From positions 263,462 to 327,461 of the forward strand of contig BCHH01000018.1 in the NCBI GenBank assembly GCA_001599595.1: a stretch of 64,000 nucleotides of DNA, written 5' to 3'. The notes beneath the pieces were generated by a model. That model saw only the letters and a program-made list of their open reading frames with translations. It was not told the origin of the DNA and ran no database searches. Source of the stretch: Beverwykella pulmonaria (taxonomy: Eukaryota > Ascomycota > Dothideomycetes > Pleosporales > Melanommataceae). How positions within the stretch are numbered: position 1 is the first letter of the stretch; each line of letters opens with the position of its first letter. This document shows, one piece after another, positions 56,981-64,000 of this stretch. A program made the translations under genes and the position numbers.

Positions 56981-58138
56981 CTATGCAGCCCCCAAAGCCG
57001 CTAACCTCGACTTAACATCTAGCGGACGCATTGCTTGGTTAACAACCACACTCTGCATACTCCCCAACCTAACAATATTTAAATAGCCCGGCGCGACCTC
57101 CGTCGCCAATACCTCAACGCACTTCAACACCTCCTCTTTACTCAGTGGGCTTCTTATCGAGCCCTGCAGACTCTGCACCAGCGCCGCCATACTAAAGGAG
57201 ACTCTCGTGCCAGGCATCTTGCTCGCTGTTAGCAGCGACAGCACACCAAGCACTTCTTCCGAGCGCTGGAGAGCAGCAAGGCGCGCGAGCTCGGGGACGG
57301 AGAGGGGAGCGGGGCCGGTTGCGGCGGCTGCTTGTTTGGCGAGGATGCGGTCGAGCAAGTTTGATTTCCGGACCGATGCGAACTCTGTGATTTTCGGCTG
57401 GATGGTGTGCTGTGCTTGGACAGGCTCGTTTTCCTTCCCCGTGGTAATTGTAGTAGTAATGTCCCTAGCTTTCTTCACCGCCCGTCCCTGCTGCACGCTA
57501 TCCTTGAACTCCCTCAGTCTCTTCCTCCCTTTCTCGCGGAGCGGCGCAATGCTAGCTGCAGAGCTGCAGAGCGTGATTTCGGCGAGCGGGAGTTGGGCAA
57601 TGAATTTCGGTATCGTGTTCTCGTCGACGAAAGGCTGGATGCTTGCTTGTACATTCATGACGGCTTTCCGAGGTCGTCCGCGGCGCTTGGGCGCTGCGAT
57701 GGGTCGCGCGATTTTCGTGTTGACCCCTTGATTCTGTACTGCGCTCCATCCGCTCCACAAATGATCCAGACTCTCCATGAATACCTGCTGCAACGCATCT
57801 TCATTCATCGCCCCCAGATTCCCAGCTAGTCTGTGTTCGTCGCGAATCTCAATGCAGATCTTCCCGCCGCTGTAGTCGGAGAGGTAGAACGGGTTTTTAC
57901 CTCCGCCGGGACATGCGTTGAGCACGCCCAACAGAAGTCGCAAATCATCGATGGTGACCGCGCGCGCGCGCCAGATACGTGCTATTGAGGGACTGAGGTC
58001 GTGGAAGTCGGCGGGTATGGAGGTCCCGTTGTGCGCGTAGTGCAAGGAGAGCGCGGAGAGGAATGAAGAGTGCAGCGCGAGGAGATTGACAAGATCGGGC
58101 GGGAGGGTTTGCGTGGGCGACATAGTAACGGTCGACAC
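56981..58138 (-). CDS. DNA replication licensing factor Cdt1-like
   Basis: A single exon of 385 residues. The C-terminal 130 residues show the Cdt1 winged-helix pattern: RKSNLLDRILAKQ, LARLAALQRSEEVLGVLSLL, VSFSMAALVQSLQGSIRSPL and CVEVLATEVAPGYLNIV. The N-terminal half contains a weaker helical domain (IDDLRLLLGVLNACPGGGK), an AT-hook-like KRRGRPRKA and two PIP-like or IQPF/IQPKITEF phrases. Cdt1 loads the MCM helicase onto origins in G1, with ORC and Cdc6. Fungal proteins of this type are shorter and more divergent than animal Cdt1. The assignment rests on the C-terminal domain. Confidence 0.78.
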   Translation of the reverse strand: MSTVTMSPTQTLPPDLVNLLALHSSFLSALSLHYAHNGTSIPADFHDLSPSIARIWRARAVTIDDLRLLLGVLNACPGGGKNPFYLSDYSGGKICIEIRDEHRLAGNLGAMNEDALQQVFMESLDHLWSGWSAVQNQGVNTKIARPIAAPKRRGRPRKAVMNVQASIQPFVDENTIPKFIAQLPLAEITLCSSAASIAPLREKGRKRLREFKDSVQQGRAVKKARDITTTITTGKENEPVQAQHTIQPKITEFASVRKSNLLDRILAKQAAAATGPAPLSVPELARLAALQRSEEVLGVLSLLTASKMPGTRVSFSMAALVQSLQGSIRSPLSKEEVLKCVEVLATEVAPGYLNIVRLGSMQSVVVNQAMRPLDVKSRLAALGAA

Positions 58139-58726
58139 AGTCGAAAAAGATAACGTATTGATGATGGATAGAGGTGAGATAGGATAGGCAAAGGCGTGAG
58201 AAATATGGGAGGTGGGAACGGAGATGAAGGGTTGTTAAAAGTGAGTGAGGCGCGTGCTTTGCCAGGCTGAGAACGCGCTAGTGAGGCCGACGCGAATGTT
58301 CGCGTCGGCCAATCAGAGCGCGAAATTGAGGTTAGGTTTAACTTTCCACGACGAGGAAGATGATGCAAGCGTTATCGACCAACGAGTTTTAACAATGCTT
58401 GCTTGTCGAAGGCGAGTATTTGTTATACTGCATGTTATTACATACGAGCAGAAAAGCGGGGTGTCTGTAGGCAGCGTAGAGATCCTGCTAGTAGATCATG
58501 AGTAGATCATCCAACGTCCCTCTCCATGCGTGGCGGTAAACCAGAAAATATGTTTTGTTCTATACTGGGTTAGGCCGCCAAGCTTCTCAGCAGAAGTTCC
58601 TGAGTCAATCCCAGGATGCCTCAGAGCCTCAACCATCAACTATCAGCAACCTCATCAGGCAATCAATTCGGCCCCAGATTGTACAATTCTGCGATACAGT
58701 GTTTTGCACACCAACACAAAATCAAG
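58139..58726. other. Cdt1 5' flank and probable left end of the retroelement
   Basis: The first 150 bases are promoter of the Cdt1-like gene. The left boundary of the retroelement lies somewhere in 58370..58720; no terminal repeat matching the right end was found. Confidence 0.4.
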
Positions 58727-61345
58727 ATGCCAGTCCATTCAACCCGCGAGGGCAGCCCAGCTACAATTGCCAACAGCCAGATCAAACCTCTCTTGAAAAC
58801 AGACGTCGCCGCCCTTAAGCTCAAAGTTGAAGCAGCGAAACTCACTGCAGAGCTCAGAACAATTGAGCACAACAAAGAGATGCAGGCCCTCGCCCTTGCC
58901 GCAGCCAAGGCAGCTACTGCAGCTATACCAACCGCCTCATCAGGCAGTAACGCCATAGACGAGTCTGGTGAGCAATTCTCCCCTCAAGTTCTTACTACTG
59001 TCACGCAGTTCCCAGGCGTACAAGCGCGGGATATCAACGCCATCCTAAGTCAGAAATTTGACGCAATAAACCTCCCCTGACTCCGCCTTGGAGTAGGAGC
59101 TCCCACAGAGGAACTCCGCCACACCACCCATCTTAATCTGTTGATAAGCTAGCTCATTGTCACAAAAGCCCGCGGCCAATATAAGGACTTTGGAGACAAC
59201 TCTATTGTCTAGACGGAGAGCTTCCTTATATACGTTAGGATTGTACATGTCCTCCACGCTGTAGAACACCCAAGTGTTGTGCTGGCCATGCTCCACTTCC
59301 TTAGCCGCGTCCTACAATACTCCCACAGTTACCAATAGGCATCTGTAAGACGCTTTGCGATTAATTGGCACAACTTAGCGCTATTACAAGGATACCTTGA
59401 TCCTACAATCTGGCGCACTATACCTAATAAATGGATTGGTGCCTACATATTACAGGACGTCCTGCGCAGCGCAAAGAGGGCAAAGGTTGACATACCTGTA
59501 TAATTAGGAGCAACCCTGACAAAAGGCTTAAACGACGCCTCATTCCTCTGCAGGAAATAGAACTCTACTGATGGCTGCTCCTAGACCTGGTGCAAACGCT
59601 GTTATGAGTGTGAGAAGTGCGCTTTACCTGATTACCTAGCCTACTAGTGTAGGAAATAGGACACTTCCTGGATCACCCTGCATGATCTAGGATTAACTCG
59701 CCTAGGGCGGATAACAAGCCTACCCGTGATTCTTGCTCGCAACTGCATGCTGACGCTGGCCCGGCCAAACACATTGCTAGAGTTTGACACCTCTAATCCC
59801 TTAGGGCCTCCATTGAACCCATCGCCATCTCCGCTTATTATAGCCCATTGGGACGCTGCCCTTGTAGGGTACCTGGGCCCCCTCCTGTCTATCCTCTACA
59901 ATATTATAATGTTTGGCGCACAACTTGGCTACACAGGTAGCAAGAAGCTAGTTATCTCGCAAAACTTGTCCTCAGCCAACAAGGACCCAGCGACAATTAA
60001 GGCACAGCTCTGCAAGGACTTGCGCCTTAGTTGAGTCTCCCCTTATAACAGCTACTTCCCCTTTTATTGCTCACCTCTTGGCTTGGTAAGCAAGGGCGAT
60101 GGCGGGTGGCGCTAAATCTACTATCTTTCCTACCCCTAGGGCGACTCAGTCAACGACTGGATACCTGGCTCTTGCAGCACCCTGCAGTACTCTACAATTA
60201 AAAATATCTTTAAGCTAGTCTGCTAGGCTGGCCGCGGCGCCTTACTAGTTAAGAAAGACTTAAAAGACGCCTTTAGGATTATTCCTGTAGCGCCACAAGA
60301 CTAGTAGCTACTAGGCTTCCAATAGGGAGATTGCTACTATTATAAGAACTGTCTGCCCTTTGGCCTACGCACAGCCCCTTTCCTCTTCAACTTGCTTGCG
60401 GAAGCCCTACATTAGATACTCCAATTACTACTCCACTAGGAACACTTAGCACACTACCTTGATGACTTTATTTGAGTCTTGGAAGCAGTACCTAATCTAG
60501 AAAAGACACTACGCGCAATTGACAACAACTACAGAGACCTTACGGACGCCCTGGGTCTGCTCCGCAATGAGTTAAAAGATGCCGCTAGCACTGTAGTGGA
60601 AGCCCTTGGTGTAGAAATTAACTTAGTTGCAATAACTGCCTGTCTGTTACAGAAGAAACTTAACAAAGTGCTGAAGCTGGTGCAAGAAGCCCTTGCTATT
60701 AAATGGCTCACACAATTCTAGGTGCAACAGATAAGCGGCTACCTCTGCTTCTGCAGCGCAGTTGTACGTCTTAGCCGCACATTTCTACGCTGGCTATAGG
60801 ACTTCTCAACGTCCTTTTCACGACTACAGAGCCTCCGCCCGCTCACTATAGGAGCTACAGCTAATTTAACTTGGTGGCGAGACCTACTCCCACAGTTTAA
60901 TGGGATACATCTACTGGCTGACGCTAGTTGCTGTACCTTCCATCTCTTCACTGACGCATCAAGCAAAGGGATGGGAGCCTTCTGGTATTAAGGCAACCTA
61001 GCGCAAGGCAACTGGGCGGACTTCTCACGAGAGATCCCTACATGCGACGCCTTTGTATACTCCCTTACCTCTAATGAGGAGCGCCTTCACATCAACGTGA
61101 CGGAGGTGCTAGTTATCTAGCTAGCGTTTGAACGCTGGAGCAACAAATGGGCACACGCTACAGTGATTGTCTACACTGACAACACTACAGCAGAAGCTGG
61201 TCTTACTGATGGGACAACTAAAAGTTAGGCTATGGAGCAACTCTGCAGCACGCTGCTGTTAGCTGCGGCTTGGGATATTAACCTACATGTAACTAGGGTG
61301 TCAACGCATGACAATACCCTTGCTGATGCGCTTTCTTGATTTGAC
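58727..61345 (+). pseudogene. Gag-RT-RNase H frame of the DIRS-like element
   Basis: The frame opens MPVHSTREGSPATIAN and has a coiled-coil gag part, then a Cys-rich knuckle (CKRCYECEKC near 59595). Reverse transcriptase follows with LGYTGSKKLVISQNL, SPLGLVSKGDGGWR, LKDAFRIIPVAP, NCLPFGLRTAPFLFNLLAEA and the catalytic YLDDF at 60455..60469. RNase H has HLFTDASSKGMGAFW, VYTDNTTAE and THDNTLADALS. About 25 stops, mostly TAG, break this one frame. Several fall where the family has Trp, for example after LLGFQ (60323..60325) and after LAEALH (60413..60415); DALS-TGA-FD replaces a usual Arg. Confidence 0.85.
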
Positions 61346-61371
61346 TNGGTAACAATTGCTAACTGCACNAA

Positions 61372-62400
61372 TTGGCAGACGCCCTCTCTATTNACCNGCC
61401 CNGNGAATTTATTAACTNATTGACAAACTTTACAAAGGACTTCAAGTACACAAAGCTACTTTGGGCAGGTCTTAAACCTGACACCTGCAGCAGCTACAAG
61501 TTAGCTGTCTGTTCTTATAAGGCTTTCTGCACAATTTATGGCCAAAAGCTATAGCTAGCTACGCGGCTGAGCCTGGGCGGTTGGATTGTTGAGCGTGCTT
61601 GGGGCAACAGCACCCCACTAATGGGCTAGGTGCAAGGAACTACGCTACGCAGCTACGTGTCTGCTCTGCGCTCTGTCCACGTGGACCTTGACCTCCTGAC
61701 GGAGGTCTTTACTAGCGACCACATTACACGATTAATCAATGGCGCAATCAACCTCTTCCCTGCAAAGAAGAGGGCTAAGAGGCTTAAAATCTCACGCAAG
61801 ATCCTTCTCAAACTAGTCTCCCTAGAGGCAACTAAGGGCAAAACCAAGGTTGATTGGCTTAACGCCAACGCGGCCTTCACAACAGCCTTTGCTGGCTTTA
61901 TGAGGATGGGCGAGTTTACCTACAAGCAAGCAGATCTTAAAGACCCCGAGCGCTTTAAGAAGGAGAAACTAACGCGACGCTGCGTTACCTAGTCCTCAGC
62001 AAACAATTATTACACGCTATTTTTGCCACGGAGCAAAACTGACCACGATAACACTGGCGTACGGATTGTGCTTGCGGCAGCTAACAACAACGCCTGTCCT
62101 GCCTTTCACATTAATGCGCTGCTATCCCAGGACCCCTAGGGTCCTGACGCACCCCTCCTTAGGCTCACTAGCGGGGCTTTCACACAGGAACGAGCGCTGG
62201 CAATATTAAACAAGCGTTTCTGGCGCCTTGGGATTGACCCAAAGGGCGTTAAGGGCCATAGCTTCCGCAAAGGCGCCGCCCAGGAAGCATACAACAACCA
62301 CATGAGTGAGGATCAAATACAGGCTCTTGGCCGCTGGTCCTCAGAGGTAGTCCAACGGTACTTTAAACGCAATCCAATACGACTGTTTACGCTCTAGAAA
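61372..62400 (+). pseudogene. Tyrosine recombinase of the DIRS-like element
   Basis: Read in a different frame from the RNase H part, which it overlaps at the end, as in other DIRS-type elements. Core-binding text is LRSYVSALRSVHVDLDLLTE. Catalytic residues look present: Arg in FAGFMRMGEFT, then GHSFRKGAA (HxxR at 62257..62268), LGRWSS and the nucleophile Tyr in VQRYFKRNP near 62359. Stops, mostly TAG, occur near 61552, 61627, 61990, 62138 and 62395. The N bases at 61347..61418 obscure the start. Confidence 0.82.
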
Positions 62401-62597
62401 CAATTCTAAACAGGGCTTACACTTCCCCTCAGCACAACTACACTCCAAACGACAAGCAGGACTCTAAACAACAAGCTTGGCAACTAGCTATTTAAATTAA
62501 GAAAGACCCTAGGGCACTACAAAATAAATAAACAACAATTGGGCGCAGAAGATTGGCTGAACAGCTAGCTCACAATTGACGCGCTGAGTGAGATTCA

Positions 62598-62759
62598 GGA
62601 TTAGGTATTGACGCTCACAGCAGCTTAAGAACCTGGTCAAGATAGCTGAATCCCCCTTGATAAGGTTTGACGCTCACGGCAGCTTAAGAACCTTATCAAG
62701 ACAGCTAAATCTCCCTTGATGAGGTTTGACGCTCACGGCAGCTTAAGAACCTCATTAAG
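62598..62759. repeat. Three tandem hairpin units at the element's right end
   Basis: A 26-base core, TTGACGCTCACGGCAGCTTA plus AGAACC, starts at 62608, 62667 and 62726, exactly 59 bases apart. In unit 2, arms 62656..62667 and 62689..62700 form a perfect 12-base inverted repeat around a 21-base loop. In unit 3, arms 62715..62726 and 62748..62759 pair at 11 of 12 positions plus one possible G-U, with the A in AAGG changed to G and matched by C opposite. Unit 1 pairs less well. Confidence 0.85.
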
Positions 62760-62760
62760 A

Positions 62761-63683
62761 TAGCAGTCACGTGAACCCACTTCGAGCTACGCCCCCAAAT
62801 ATAGCCTTGTTTTCCTCCCAAAAAAACCAACCACCACACCTTGCTCGGGCCGATGAGATTGTATAGATGAGGGGTACATTGATGTCAAGCGACAAGAACT
62901 CTGCGCACACGTCGAGCTTCATTAACATTATATATAAATAGTGTACTGCGGTTACATTTAAACATTTAGGACCTGTCTAACCTATAAATTACATTCGCAT
63001 CGTCGCCTTCTCGCCTAGTTCGCTGAGAGCCTTCTTTTATAGCGAAATAATCTCTATTCGCTAGAGCGTCACCATTAAGCTTTTACTACTTATAATGCAC
63101 AGATAAGGGCCTTATCCGAACCTCAGAGCCGTATTCCGATGATAGGAAGTTATCATTAGCTTTGTGCCTGTTGTCGCACACAAATTCATGCAAAGTTCGC
63201 CACCTGGTCGGTACCTCTGATTAAAGCTATTGCTAGATCTAGTTAGTGCAGAGCAATCCACCTAACATAATTACCATGTAATTTTACATATGGTGCCTGT
63301 GCCTGTGCATAGCATAACCTTGGTAAGCGGGCCGACCTCTGCCCGGCAGCCTTGCGTTCGAACTCACCCTTGGCCAAGCTTCCAGTCAACTCCCTAAGAA
63401 CACCTACAGAATCGCCACCCTCACAAGGTCATGGCCGGTGCGGGTCGGCCGTCCTCCCTGCTAGCGGTGGCGACATCAATTGCTGCATCACTAAGAATAC
63501 TGTTAGATATCATTAGTAAGCATGCTTACGCACGTGAATTCCTCCGCATTTGCACTACCTTCTGTCTGCCGCTTTAATAGTAATTTCAAATATATATATT
63601 TATCCCCACTAACTCAGTTAAGAAAATAAACCATTCTAAGCAATATCCAGCACAGTTATGAGAGTACAATAGGTGAAATTCGG
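62761..63683. other. Intergenic region
   Basis: No gene. It includes a CACGTG-bearing stretch just outside the hairpins and a tRNA-like promoter pair at 63321..63365. Confidence 0.45.
63321..63365 (+). repeat. Possible tRNA-derived SINE head (A and B boxes)
   Basis: TGGTAAGCGGG at 63321..63331 fits a pol III A box, and GTTCGAACTC at 63356..63365 fits a B box, with about tRNA-like spacing. The flanking bases do not form a good acceptor or T stem, so this is not a functional tRNA. A SINE or decayed tRNA is possible. Confidence 0.3.
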
Positions 63684-64000
63684 TTAGGTGCTAATCTCCA
63701 CGTTCTCTAACCGCCACCCGTTCAGAGCTTGTAGTGATGATATAGCGTCTGGATGTTGAGCACCGAGAACTTGTTCCTGTAGCTGGGAGCATTTTTCCAT
63801 TAGTGAAATAGCATCGTGGTTGCGGCCTTGGTCATTAAACGTAAATGCAAGATTGGCCATGCTGGTCAGCGTGTCTGGATGCTCCTCCCCAAGCACCCTC
63901 TTGAACGTCTCCATCACTTGCACCTCCAGCTCTTCGGCCTCCTTCCACCGGCCTTGATTCCAAAACGTCGACGCCAGGTTGGCCATGCTGGTCAGCGTGG
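63684..64000 (-). CDS. TPR-repeat protein, C-terminal end (NLR-type)
   Basis: The gene runs off the right edge. About 105 residues are visible, made of 42-residue kinesin-light-chain-type TPRs: TSMANLASTFWNQGRWKEAE, VLGEEHPDTLTSMANLAFTF, then QVLGAQHPDAISSLQAL. Neighbouring repeats are very similar in DNA sequence. Arrays of this exact type end many fungal NB-ARC/NACHT proteins, where they serve as the ligand-sensing half. The effector and nucleotide-binding domains, if present, are outside the window. Confidence 0.82.
   Translation of the reverse strand, partial: TLTSMANLASTFWNQGRWKEAEELEVQVMETFKRVLGEEHPDTLTSMANLAFTFNDQGRNHDAISLMEKCSQLQEQVLGAQHPDAISSLQALNGWRLENVEIST

Larger units (their letters stand above)
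58727..62760 (+). mobile_element. DIRS-like tyrosine-recombinase retroelement, mutated
   Basis: Order of parts is gag-like protein, reverse transcriptase, RNase H, tyrosine recombinase, the arrangement of DIRS/Ngaro elements, which integrate with a recombinase rather than a DDE integrase. Coding runs from about 58727 to 62400, followed by a tandem hairpin array at 62598..62759. Nearly all damage is stop codons; I found no convincing indel in the gag-RT-RNase H frame over 2.6 kb. Boundaries are approximate because DIRS-type ends are not simple LTRs and the left end is unresolved. Ambiguous bases (N) occur at 61347..61418. Confidence 0.85.

Noticed and set aside
1..64000. CRISPR arrays, bacterial-type operons, ribosomal RNA genes
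   Set aside because: None seen. The tandem repeats present are coding minisatellites or hairpin units without unique spacers, and the genome is eukaryotic.
1..64000. One continuous biosynthetic cluster spanning the whole window
   Set aside because: RRP4, wetA, the sirtuin, archaemetzincin and other core genes lie between the PKS and the second oxygenase/MFS segment, so a single cluster is not supported.

Overview
This is nuclear DNA of a filamentous ascomycete (Pezizomycotina). Most genes carry short introns of about 45-90 bases with GT...AG ends and CTAAC/CTGAC-like branch sites. The window holds the conidiation regulator wetA, fungal-only families (DUF3431, archaemetzincin, SesB-type hydrolase, TPR repeats of the NLR type), a modular polyketide synthase, and pogo/Fot1 and DIRS-like transposons with RIP-like decay. 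The class within Pezizomycotina cannot be fixed from the sequence alone.

Layout. 0-3.3 kb: 3' end of a reducing polyketide synthase (end of ER, KR, ACP), then a 2-oxoglutarate/Fe(II) oxygenase. 4.2-5.4 kb: a broken pogo-type transposase. 6.1-14.7 kb: a conserved block with a PLD-superfamily protein, exosome subunit RRP4, wetA, a TMEM234-like membrane protein and a DUF3431 protein. 15.3-19.4 kb: three related DUF7730/F-box-like loci, one intact and two dead. 20-26.2 kb: a conserved hypothetical gene, archaemetzincin, and a sirtuin whose reading frame needs a GC-AG intron. 26.7-33 kb: a secreted proline-rich protein with a 24-bp coding minisatellite, a secreted zincin-like peptidase and an uncharacterised gene with a dead partial copy at 24.3 kb. 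33-38.7 kb: repeat-rich with few genes. 38.7-42.9 kb: a nine-exon gene joining a SesB-like alpha/beta hydrolase to a CorA-like membrane module. 44-55.5 kb: a second oxygenase clearly paralogous to the first, an MFS exporter, a small membrane protein, a thioesterase-like enzyme, and the remains of two cytochrome P450s, a flavin oxidoreductase and a Pth11-like receptor. 57-58.1 kb: Cdt1-like replication factor. 58.5-62.8 kb: a DIRS-like tyrosine-recombinase retroelement full of stop codons. The right edge holds the C-terminal TPRs of an NLR-type protein.

How parts relate. The PKS end, two oxygenases, MFS exporter, thioesterase-like gene and dead P450/flavin genes read as one intact and one decaying secondary-metabolism segment on either side of housekeeping genes. 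The oxygenase pair shares exon-1 length, intron phase and metal-ligand numbering, and a roughly 120-bp repeat recurs in inverted orientation at 1.7 and 56.3 kb, so duplication followed by decay is likely. The hydrolase-CorA protein and the TPR protein belong to families tied to fungal self/non-self recognition, but nothing in the sequence links them.

Exon coordinates were read by eye from splice sites and frame continuity. No alignments or domain searches were run.
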